The notes below the pieces were generated by a model. It saw only the letters and a list, made by a program, of their open reading frames with translations, was not told where the DNA came from and made no database searches. Made by a program: the position numbers and the translations under genes. DNA of 64,000 bases. Origin: Prostheceraeus crozeri. Lineage: Eukaryota > Platyhelminthes > Polycladida > Euryleptidae. Within the stretch, counting starts at the first letter, position 1; every line of letters begins with the position of its first letter. Where the stretch lies: assembly GCA_907163375.1 (NCBI GenBank), contig CAJQUW010010382.1, forward strand, positions 85,266 through 149,265, given 5' to 3'. Shown in pieces: positions 11,772 to 22,471 of this stretch.

Positions 11772-13059
11772 TACCAAGACATTATGGTTCGCGCATCTTC
11801 TTTTGACGTGGTGCAATTGGAATGATGCAACCAAGCTCTGGTATATGTACATATATGATAATGCTGACTTTTCGTGCATGCAAAAACATATACTTTTGGT
11901 CGGTACGTCATCGACAATTGTCTATCATAACACAGTGAATCGCACAGGTCCCTTATACATCTGACGCCCGCTTGCCATAAATTCATTGAATTGTGTTAGT
12001 GTCGTCATAAAACTGCAGTTTATTAGTAAAAATGATCTGCTAAGGAAAGCAGAGAGCGGTTATTCCAAAATGATTTTTTGAAATATCGGTAAGAAGCGTG
12101 AGTACCTTACTTCAATTTGATAATTTTCTTTTCATTAAATTTTGTCAATTCAATTGTATCATAACAAAGCGCATTTAACTGATGTAGCAGCATTCGGTGT
12201 AGAAATTGAATTGCTAGACAATTGACTTCTTCTGTAACCCTTCACAACTATCTGTTATTGTGAATAATTATGAAATTGGCATCATCGTTTTAGCATTGTC
12301 ATAAATCTTTCATCTTGCTGTGAAAACTAAGACGATGTAGAAAAAATAGATATTCCAAGTCAATCAAAACAATTATCATAACGACTATTCTAAGTGTGGG
12401 AAAAATGACCAGAATACCCTGGCGCCACGACTAAAGATCTTGATAAGCTTCCAATGCGTTATCAATTTCTCCAACTGAGTGCTTGAATTGAAGAGAGAAG
12501 TGAGTTCGTGATAACAACAAGCTAAGAAGTATCTTTTCAGTTTGTCCTCAATAGTTTTATACCAATGAGAACACCAGGTTCAGAACAATTTAATCTCCGA
12601 CCGGATCGTCAGTGCAACCGGAGTTCCACCAATTTTTCGATACAGAATCGTAAAGATATAAAGTGTTTATTACATTTCATTACCTTTTTAATTTGCATTC
12701 AACAATTTATTGCATTTCATTTGGGCAAAGCAATCGGTTAATTTTAATTGCAGCAGGAAGTCGGGGATTGTCAAAAATTAATTGAATGGTTGATAAACCA
12801 ATCCAATCAATAAATTGCTGCATTTTTCAATGCCAATCAATTAATTTTGAAACAATTACGGTTGCCAAAACATTTGACAAGAAACAATAGCACTAAAAAC
12901 ATTTATTTGAATATTATGAATAACATGTAACTAAAACATAATGAGAAATATTCACACAAGGTTAGATGAATCAATGACTTTATGCCATGACGTAAAACTA
13001 ATGTACAAATGACAGAGAAGACAATGCACTTGTAGATGAAGTGACAAGACTGCTAAATT
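11772..13059. other. Non-coding AT-rich stretch
   Basis: Small AATTGCAGCAG / TTGCTGCAT inverted words around 12750-12825 are the only structure seen. No gene is supported. Confidence 0.45.
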
Positions 13060-13330
13060 TGGAAAGGGCTACCAAAGTAGGAACAGAATACAGAATTAGA
13101 TTGTTTAAGCGTGTCACTTTGCAAGAAGTGCAAACTGTTTCAAAACGATGGCACATGCAGGAAATTGCTAAGTGGACAAAAAGAAATTTTCAGTGCCTTA
13201 CAGAACTAGAAAAATAGTCGTGCGTCGCTTGCGGATTACTCTGAATTCCTTCAAAATGCTCCTATTGCCATGATTTCTTCAGATTCGAAGAATTCAGATC
13301 ATTGCTCAAAAGTTGTATCGATAATGTTTG
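13060..13330 (+). repeat. Dispersed repeat R1, copy 3 (uninterrupted)
   Basis: Carries the full order of R1 words (ATTAGATTGTTTAAGCGTG, GATGGCACATGCAGGAA, AGTCGTGCGTCGCTTG, AGATTCGAAGAATTCAGATC) without the MITE found in copy 2. It is the empty-site reference for that insertion. Confidence 0.7.
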
Positions 13331-13593
13331 TCCCTTCCGATCATTTTAAAAAAAATTAGCAGGAGCACGAAATAACCTTCACAAACTTCTTTGAAGAACT
13401 TGACGTCGTCTGTGTTGCTTTGCTGTGTGATCCAGTCTCGTGTTTAATGTTGTGTCAATTTGGCGTGCTTCATGCTGAACTGACTGCTCATTGTTCGATT
13501 GCTATGGTATTATGTCAGCATATTGTGCCATTTCATTAGCGTTGGATGTTCCAAAGCTTCCTCTCTAGTCAAACAGAAGAAGAAACGACCTGT

Positions 13594-13955
13594 CTAATTC
13601 CGTGGTAACAACAAACTGTATACAAGCTGCTGTACACATAATGGAGGGCTTTTGTTCAAAATATATAAAGCCTCCATGATAGGTAATGAAAAAGAAAAAT
13701 AGGAAGAACATAAAATTGAAAAGTAAGAAGGAAAAGAGTTGCCTGTAAAGACATCACAATTTACAACATGCTTACATACCGAAGATGACGATGAGCCACG
13801 AGTTTGACTGTATAACCAACGCGGAAGATGCTCATTGATCCGTTCTCCCAACCGTCTGCCAGTCCGGCCTATTAACTAGCTCCACAGTCACATTCAAAAT
13901 TGCAAATCACATAGGACCGGCTGACAAGGGTTGTGTGAATATTTATTACTGTGTT
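13594..13955 (-). pseudogene. Penelope-like GIY-YIG endonuclease remnant
   Basis: From right to left the minus strand reads 'YVICNFECDCGAS', then after a stop and 1-nt shift 'IGRTGRRLGERINEHLPRWL', then 'SSVCKHVVNC', then 'IMEALYILNKSPPLC' and a stop at 13594. This is the order of a canonical C-terminal PLE GIY-YIG domain: CxC zinc motif, Y-IGRT, R..EHLP.W, H...C, EAl.I....P.L. The frame break falls at the YIG motif. The reverse transcriptase part is missing, as expected for a truncated copy. Confidence 0.8.
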
Positions 13956-14300
13956 CTAGCTAACTTCGTGACTTCGGCCGTTTTGTAGTTGAAGGCCACG
14001 AAAGCGCTCGCGTACTTTGTCAGTAACATGTCCTTCATCATATAAATGTTCTTGGCGACCTTGTTTCTTCTCAAATTAATTGCTATCTGTTAGTCGCGAA
14101 CTTACAGACGATCTATTTCTTTCTTTCCGTATGCATGCAAGCTAGCAAATTTTAAAATGTAAAAATGATCGGTATAACTTTCTGTACATTGTATTTTGTC
14201 AACTCTTTGGAGAACGATTTTGGTAATTAATTTTGTACATGTGATTTTCATTGTGATTTCAATAAACACTTTATTATTATTATTAGTAGTAGTAGTAGAG
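13956..14300 (+). repeat. Retroelement-like 3' end and triplet microsatellite
   Basis: An AATAAA signal at about 14261 is followed within a few bases by (TTA)n and (GTA)n at 14270-14299. A polyadenylation signal next to a trinucleotide tail resembles the 3' end of a truncated non-LTR retrotransposon. A similar triplet tail marks the insertion at 34447-34610. The body cannot be identified. Confidence 0.4.
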
Positions 14301-15638
14301 TAGCTTAGATTGCTTTTCCAATTTCGCCACCGCAGTGTTTTCTAACAATTCACAATCATAGTAAGCATTTCAGCCTTGTATTTCAGGTTGACAAGCAGCA
14401 ACAACGTTGAGATTCATGAATAGTCACGAATTCATGTTTGAATAGCATGTAGCCCTATGCATGTGTTGTGTGAAGAATGTTACTTAACTATTTTTTTCAT
14501 TCAGCTTGTAATAACTATAGCTCAACGTGGATAGTATTATAAGAGGACAAGAACTAAGGCATCAATTTGATGGCAGATTTAAATTACAAATTTAATTACA
14601 ATCTACTTATTAAAGCATAGAAAATGGTTGGTCTAGCTGTTGTTAACGATATAGCCTGTCTTCATACACAGGAAATCTATAAGACCATAGATTGCTTAAT
14701 GTTGTGTAACGTGCATAGTTAAACAAACATTGGATCAAGTAAATCAATAGATAATGCTATCAAGTTACAGAAACTTTTGAATTTTGGATTCCAATTGTAA
14801 TTAATTGATTTCTTTGTCTAATTAAATTGTAATAAATTATTGACAATCCCTGCAGAAAGTAATTAATCAACCCAATAAAGCGTATAGTGAAGTCATTTTC
14901 ACCTCATCCTATTTTTTATCTTAGAACGCTTTCTACGAGTGGAATTGTCACAAACTGGTCTTTTATAACTTATTATCAGCATTGTCATCAAATCATGAAT
15001 GCTATTAAATAAATTTGGTAAAGCATAGAAATCAGTTGAGCAAGAAATCAACCCGCTACGTTTTGGCAATCTGTGATGTCATTTTGACCTCACTTGACAT
15101 ACCTCTGCGCAATTGGATCCAAATCATCACCAAAGCACTTCATCTTGCATTTCGTATACGCATGAAGTATATTTGTTTCTATTACAGTGTACATTTGATA
15201 ATTGCACTCGCAGTGGATTCATCATGTGTCTCAACTGCTACCTTTTACTGTTATGATCACTTCGGTCATTGTTATTTATTCTTCGATACATACTTACATC
15301 GATTAGTGTCTCTCAATGAATATTTGTCAATCGTCCTTCACAATTTCTATCAGTTACATCAGTCTTTTCACCATATATAATCAGTAATTTCTTCACCATA
15401 TATAACGGAACTGCTGCGCGGAAATTTGTATTTTTTGTGTCGATAACACTCAATACCTTGTTTTCTAACACAAAAATAGATGTTCATTATCACTCACCAA
15501 CATCTGATATAAGGAAAATTGAAAATAAGCCAAACCTGCTGAGAATGCCTTAATAACTTTTTCTGCATATTTCGTCATCCGACCTTGCAGTGTTAATTAA
15601 CACTGCATTCATGGCGTTAGCATGGCATGGCGTAACTG
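14301..15638. other. Non-coding AT-rich stretch
   Basis: One 121-codon open frame (15015-15380, +) is rich in Tyr, Leu and His with no recognisable domain. A duplicated TTTCACCATATATAA / TCTTCACCATATATAA word occurs near 15365 and 15389. Nothing else is seen. Confidence 0.45.
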
Positions 15639-16855
15639 CTTACCTTTTTAACTTCTATTTAAAATAAGTCAAGTTCTAATTAAAACAAATCAAGTTCTAA
15701 TTAAAATGAATCAAATTCTAATTAAAATAAATCAAGTTCTAATTAAAAAAAATCAAGTTTAATTTAGAATATGTCAAATTCTATTTAAAAATTTTGAATT
15801 ACATATTATACAGTGAAACCTCTCTAACTTAGCACCCGCTTTTCAAGCAGCCTCTCTAAATTGGCAGGTCTTCGCCAGTCTCGATTTAATCCGTATTCCT
15901 GATGGTACCCCTTTATCCCTAGCACTCCTCTAACTTAGCACTTTTTGGCGCAGTCCCTTTGGGTGCCAAGTTAGAAGGGTTTCACTGCATACGTAATACA
16001 TATATCCGTAATTATTTCTTATTTACATGATTGATAATAGGGAATTTTCCCCCGACCGCACATTTCAGCCAAAATTTCCCAATTTTGAAAAATTACTGGT
16101 GATTATACCTATTACCGACTGCATTGATAGACGTCTTTTTGTGTTAGATGGAACAAAAGTATGGGTATCATATACGTTGGCCCACCTATTCACATCTTGA
16201 ATACCAGAAGTCTACCCAAATTTGATCAAAAACATTATTGTTCCACTTACTACTCGTAATTTCTATTTGTACATGTATAAGTCATAAGCTACTGTAACAA
16301 TCTCATGCACTAACGTTATCGTACATTGGTAAATCGTGAAGACAGATGCAAGAAGGAAAATGTTTTTGAACATGATTGCATGCTCTTAAACACAAGCGGG
16401 GTCTTAAATCCATCATTGCTTTGTCAATGATGGTTTCGAGGTACCTAAGACGATGTTCGGGTTGCTAATGCAGTTTTGTTCAAGGTCGATGCTATTTCTT
16501 TCAGCTTCATTCATTTGTATTCAATTCGTCAAGTGACTGATTCATCGACCGATGACGCCAATGTGTGGCATTGATTTTTGTAATCCTATTCACCGCTCGT
16601 GTGCACTCGTGTGATGAGAAAATGAGAACAATGGAGAAGTTAGCGCCGATTGAGATCATAGCCATAGATAGATATCTCATGCACAGATAATCCTTAGACT
16701 AAAATCTGAGAACGGTGCAAAACTTTAAATAGAACTTGACTTTTCATAATTAAAACTTGACTTATTTTAACTAGAACTTGATTTATTTTATTTAGAACTT
16801 GATTTGCTTTAAATAGAACTTCATTTATTTTAAATAGAAGTTAAAAAGGTAGTAA
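15639..16855. mobile_element. Foldback-type element with tandem-repeat inverted ends
   Basis: The left end (15641-15795) is CTTTTTAACTTCTATTTAAA followed by about six ~20-bp units of the form TAATTAAAATAAATCAAGTTC. The right end (16725-16850) is the same array in inverted orientation (AGAACTTGATTTATTTTA units), closing with TTTAAATAGAAGTTAAAAAG. Terminal inverted repeats made of internal tandem repeats are the hallmark of Foldback-like elements. No coding capacity. A pogo-like MITE is nested at 15811-15987. No clear target duplication was found. Confidence 0.75.
15811..15987. mobile_element. pogo/Tigger-like MITE, 177 bp
   Basis: Left end CAGTGAAACCTCTCTAACTT and the complement of the right end CAGTGAAACCCTTCTAACTT are inverted repeats, followed by GGCACCC-like words on both sides. 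CAG-starting ends with an A2C2 word are typical of pogo-group MITEs. The left side abuts TA; the right TA is two bases away, so the target duplication is eroded. It is nested just inside the left repeat array of the foldback element. Confidence 0.65.
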
Positions 16856-18305
16856 GGGTGCTGCAGTCGGCATCTATATGGAAACTAACACATGTATGTC
16901 ATTTCACGTGTAACCGACAGTTGCGATCCCATACAAATGCTCGTCACACAGCGCTTAACTTGTTCAAGTATGAGGAGATCTCTGTTCTATGACCACACGA
17001 ACTGCACTTAGGTCTATGCCATATGATCATTTGATTGGCGCTAGCGAATGCCATATGATCATTTGATGAACTTTTGAATGGCGCGAGCGCATTGCAGGAT
17101 ATTTTAAATATCCCAAACATTAACACGCTTGGTGATATATCTATCGCATAATATGTCATGTTATGATGCATAAGTCTTTAATTAATCGTCTCTTTTTTTG
17201 TGTTTGTCGCTCTACCGACACTTTCATATTAACAGTAACATAAAATGCAATCCATAATTTCCGTATAGTAAACTCTCTATTAAAAGCGGCCGAAGCGAAT
17301 GGGAAGCATTTTCCATTTCAATAATAGAAAAGCGCATTTACAATTGGACATTACATTACATTTAGAAACTACATTACAAGGAGAGGTAATTCAAGACAAC
17401 CTGATTTAATCAAAGTAAGTATATTCAAACACTTTTGATTTAATGAGGGGATAGTGTGCTTATGCGGGTAAATTTTTTGAATAACTTTGATATCCCACGG
17501 TCTGCTAGAAATGTAAATTTCGGGAAAGAATATTTGGCATCAACAAAACAGGAGCTGAATCATCGCTTTCACCGAAGCTTTATCACAGCAACAACGGCTA
17601 ATCCTCAAACAGCCGACTGAATTGACAAAAGATAAATGACATCCACAAAATGAATCGAAATGGTTAAAAACCTGTAGAAGTTCAACCCCTCACTACCGAC
17701 GATAAATTTGATACAAGCAGAGAAATCGCAAACGACGCAAAACAGATTAAATGTGATGCGTCATGTCAGGAAACATCTCTCCACTCGTTCTCTGCTCTAG
17801 GATTGTCACAAAATAAGCCGATATGATCAACCGATCACAGGTTTCAATCGAGAGAGCAATTTACAAATACATTTCAGTACAACGTCAAGTTCTACCACTT
17901 TGTTCAATGGTTTTTAAACAGTCGAAGGAAGAAAAAGATAAATTATCATATTCAGAGAGAAAACAGCGAGTCCAATCGCTATCTCCCAGAGTGAGGTGAT
18001 TTATATGCTGAGTATCATCAGCCTGTTAGATATAATTCATACTTAAATGCATCCGGGTAGTATACAGAACACAAAGTTAAAATATTGAAGCGAAGCTTCG
18101 ACAGTAATAAATAACTATATAATATTTAGGATTACAATTCATTCATTATCATGCATTTTGAAGTGAACTCACAAGCCTTTACAACGGTGACTACTTCATC
18201 CATCCTTACATCTAATGACCTTGAATTTCTTATCGCTAACTCCTGCCCAGAAGCGCAGTCTTTGAGAGCGCAGAAGCGCAGTTTGATAAGTTTCATTATG
18301 TACTA
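16856..18305. other. Non-coding stretch
   Basis: A short local duplication (GCCATATGATCATTTGAT at about 17018 and 17050) is the only structure noted. No gene is supported. Confidence 0.45.
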
Positions 18306-18469
18306 TGGAGGTGTGTGACACCAACCCCGACCTGACCAGATTTCGGGTACGTGTCGGGTTTACCAAGTTACTTCGGGTAGATTGTAATATATTCTGGTTT
18401 TATAGGCTGTACTCGCAATCGAGAAACGCACTCCCTTGAATTTCTGCAGATCCGTTAGTTAAAAAAGTA

Positions 18470-19345
18470 AAGAAAAAACGAGCTTTTACTCGACGTTTCG
18501 GGTCCAGACCCTTCTTCATAGAGTATAAAAACAGGTGCATATGACATGCTTCTTGGACATATATATGTAAAAGCTGAATAAAAATCTATATGGCGCAACC
18601 TGTGTTCTCCTACAAATCAGCGAGCTCATGACGACAATTCATAGATGGACATCAGTCCTGAATCATGCGACCTTCTATCGAAGCAGTGTCAACCGTACTT
18701 CGCGCTCTCTGAAGGATATTTACATCGAAATCATCAAGGTCAACAGCAGCACAATCACGAAGATGCACACTCAATGCACTCTTACTGTCCTTATTCATAA
18801 TACTCCGCTTATGTTCTTGATACCTAATTTTGAAAGATCTTGAAGTTTTACCTACGTAACTAGCATTACAAATCCGATATTTAAGCTCATAGACAACATT
18901 ATAACTATTACAATTTATTTTTTCAGGGAAACGATCACAAAGGTTGCAGTTGTTATGTTTTTTTTTCTGTTTATTTGCGACTATTTAGACAACGGGACAA
19001 TGTAGGACTGGTAGTATTAACAAGACGAACATTGAGATTATATTTGCGAATCAGAGAATTAATTTTTCTGTTTAAGCTATCGTTAACGAAAGGCATAGAT
19101 AAATTAATAATTTTACTTGCATTGGAATGACGCTTCCTATTCTTCGATTTCCGTTTAAAATCTTTTTCTTTGAAACTGTTTTTCTTAAGTTTTGTTTAGC
19201 GTTATGAATTGCTTCAGTTTTATCTGCTATCGTACTGCATCTTTCATCGGCTGTGTTCAGAGTATTTTCTATGAAGTTACTTTTAACATGATGTGGTATC
19301 CAGCTGTCTTTGCGTAGAGAGAATTTCTGATACTCAGAAATTCAT
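18470..19345 (-). pseudogene. Canonical Penelope-like element 3' fragment (linker plus GIY-YIG)
   Basis: From about 19310 down, the minus strand reads an 'SWIPHHVKSNFIENTL'-like RT-thumb segment, a Lys-rich linker, then after frame breaks 'CNICDRFPEK' and the endonuclease 'NVVYELKYRICNASYVGKTS', with 'RYQEHKRSI' and 'SALSVHL'. C-terminal GIY-YIG marks it as Penelope/Poseidon type, unlike the Naiad copy at 3.5-6.3 kb. Stops and shifts make it dead. A hammerhead-like motif follows at its 3' end. Confidence 0.75.
18491..18521 (-). ncRNA. Degenerate hammerhead-ribozyme-like motif of the PLE
   Basis: The minus strand shows TGAAGA, then a GGGTC-TG-GACCC stem II, then GAAA followed by CGTC. Flanking ACTC/GAGT and TTTT/AAAA could form stem I. 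The CUGANGA core is disturbed (CTATGAAGA) and stem III is essentially absent. Hammerhead motifs are known in the terminal repeats of PLEs, and this one directly follows the PLE fragment. It is probably inactive. Confidence 0.5.
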
Positions 19346-19908
19346 AAATAGTGCCGTATGTGTTATGTTTTGTTGACTTCATTTGAAAATATACATGTAT
19401 ATATTTCATAAATTTACATGCATACAAATACTATGCTCATGTACTAACTTTAGAATGTTAAGTAATATTTCCTCAAGCGCACATATCTATTACCAACGGT
19501 ATACAGTTCTTTCTTCATCAAACTACAACTTAGCTTTTTTAGGTGCATAAGGCGCAATATTTGAAAAAATAATACGTAGCGCACCGATGCAGTTGAGAGA
19601 TTTGTCTTTATTGTCATTATTGACTACATCCTCATTCATGATCGATCTGCAATTGATGTCGACTTGATTGTAGTAGATTCTAATTAATCGAAAAAGTAGT
19701 GCATTTCATTAAGGCTCAAGTCCAAACATTGAAAACTACATGTAAATTTTCCACGGTCGCAGAAGTTAGATTTTTCAATTAAAGTTTCTTCGGGCTCCGT
19801 TCGGTTTTTTTCGCATCGGTAAAATTGTCGGGTCGGGTTCAAAATTAAGGCTCGGGTGGAAGGTGGTCGGGTTTGGGTCTGGGTTCAGGCATCCGTTGCA
19901 CATCTCTA

Positions 19909-22471
19909 ATTCATAATGTAAAGCAGACAAATATCAGTGGATGCCATGCCGATCTCCACACATATTTCATCACAACTGTACAGCTCCATTAAATTCAATA
20001 TCACTAAAGTTTTAGGAAACATGCAGTTTAGTATACGAGTGCATAATGACAAAAGCGCTAAATTGTGAAGACATCAAGAAACTTTTTGCTTTTGTTGACT
20101 TAAGTTTTATCTACTTTTTCATTACTTTGGCTTATTGCTATATTTTCGTTCTCGTTAAGTCAAACAAAATCTGATAGAATATAACGCATAACAAGATTAA
20201 GAACATTATTGAACATAAACGTTATGACCGTCATAATCCCCCATGTGACGAAATCGTGCATCTTAATGCTGCATGTATATATGACACAATATAACGCAGC
20301 TCAAGTCTAGAGATCACACGACAAATTAAATGATAATTAAAAGAAGACGTGATCTATACCGAATAATAATCACTTTGAATTGTGATAGGCTTTTTCATTT
20401 CATTGCAAGTTCTTCGTTCCGATAGTTCTCCTAGCATCTTCATGAGGTCATGTCTGCTGCAATGTAATTGATTTATTTCATCTTTTCAATTCGTGATGAC
20501 TTTGACAGTTCCCATGGATACATATTCTCGAAATTAAGTTTGAAATTAATTTTCCCAGGTAGTTGCTTTAATACAAGTAGGTGCTATCGCAAAGTTCATA
20601 GACTTTTGTTACTGAGTTGTAAATCCAGTACGTACGTTGTCCTGCATCTTTAATTGAAACCTAGTAGGCATCAATTACTTGTCTTGTCATGGTAGGCCTA
20701 TTGTGAAAACCCTGTTTTCATTTGTGTGTATATATTTGAGAATGATTTGAAATAGGGTTCTGTGACAGCTCGCCGTTTACTTTTTGCCGCGTTTTGGTGA
20801 ACTGCTCTCGATTCTCCCTGATGGGAAATCGAAACTAAACTTTAAATTCTCCCAAAAAATATTGTGTGCGAGATTTTGCTTCCAATAAATTTCCCTTTGG
20901 AAATTGAGTATTTTCACATATTTTATTTTTGTAAATATCCACCTGTAAATTCTTTGTTTAACTGCATCAATGTGAGTGACTTTAATGGTCGTTCACAATC
21001 TAGTATAAAACTACCTGCCAGACTATCTAGCAGCACAGAGTAATTGGTTTTGGAATAAATCGCATTCTGTTACCTGCGACTTCTGCAACAGGTTCCATAA
21101 CTGCAGAACTTTTGCAACTTGCAACAGCGATAGCACTCTCAAAAATCTTGGTTTTTAGTTTTTTAAAAAAATAAACTATTTGGATTCAAAACTTTATCTT
21201 TGGATTTTTGTAAAACCAAGACCTGTATATTGATTTTTGAAAGCAAAGTTTGCTTTCTACCAAAGGTCTATGAATCTTTGCTGGTGGCATAAATAATGTA
21301 CCGAAATAGAATGCGAACGAATGTCTCCTTATACGTGTAGGCGCATACATGCTGATACAATTAATGATATACACATAATCACAACATAAGACCATTAAAT
21401 CCATGGTGTATGGTTGAGATGATTGTACATTGTTTGTAGATGGCTGATATACATGTACATGTAGGTATGCAATCACAATATAAGATTAATGATGGACTAA
21501 TAGTAGTATGTCCGAGAACAAATTGATTTGAAGCATAGGAAGGAAAATCATTTAGTCATTATAACACAGCATGCATGCCTTAGCATCTTAAATCAAATTG
21601 AACGTCTCTCAAAAAGACATCCAAGAAACGAAATCAATAGAAGTATAATTAAAAACTTGTTCATGGGTTTTTGAAACCACATTTGGTTCCAATTAGCACA
21701 TCGAGTGAAATGTTTTCCTTGAAATTTTGAAAATCAGGGATCTTAAATTGATTTCTCAAACCTGCTTCTGATTCCTGATATTGGATGAAATGGCAACTAT
21801 TCAGACACGTTCCCATTTTTCATCTGATATAACTCAATATTTCATATACTGTCTACAGATTTGACTCTATGCCAGGAGGAAAAGTTGAACAACCAAATTT
21901 GTTTTCTTGAAAAAACGACATTTTTAATCTGACTGCTTGAAAGGCTGTGATTATGGTTGTCATCAAGGCAGATATCATTCACTTTATCATGTGATTTATT
22001 GATATTCTGGTGGCCAAAGAGCTATGATGTATACCTGTATCAATAAATTTATTGCTTTAATATTCATAATCACCACAGACTTGATGTATGATTCACAAGG
22101 ATCACGCATTTCATGCAAATGAATGATAGAAGAAATGTTCAAATCACTTTCTCAGGTGATAATTTTTCCAAAAATATCCGTCAATCTGACTACGGCTAAT
22201 TTTGTCAAAAAATATTCGACAATAATAGTAGAGATCCCGTAATTATAACAATTAAAGGGAAAACTGAAAGCATTTATGGTAATTATTTCAATTTTCAGTG
22301 AAATTTGAAGCACAGCTTTTATCGCACACACGCACACATTTAGTCAAAAGAGGAAGTACTTGTAAATGAAATCAAATGAACTGATTGACAAAAGAACTGA
22401 TAATTCCTTTATTTTGTCTGTAGGTGCTGCATCCAAATAGGTCCACTTAATCCGGAATCAATATTTAGAAA
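19909..22471. other. Non-coding AT-rich stretch
   Basis: No transposon ends, tandem arrays or protein motifs recognised over 2.5 kb. Short open frames (for example 21186-21476, -) look like chance. Confidence 0.45.

Larger units (their letters stand above)
18306..19908. mobile_element. hAT-like element ends flanking a PLE insertion
   Basis: Left TGGAGGTGTGTGACA and the complement of the right end TAGAGATGTGCAACG resemble the CAGAGGTGTGCAA ends of many hAT families. Subterminal CGGGT/ACCCG words (18340-18375; 19825-19890) are also typical. The PLE fragment at 18470-19345 occupies most of the interior. I could not define a matching 8-bp target duplication. Confidence 0.5.

Noticed and set aside
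15015-15380. 121-codon open frame with hydrophobic stretches
   Set aside because: No recognisable domain, splice context or homologous second copy; length is within chance for AT-poor-stop regions.
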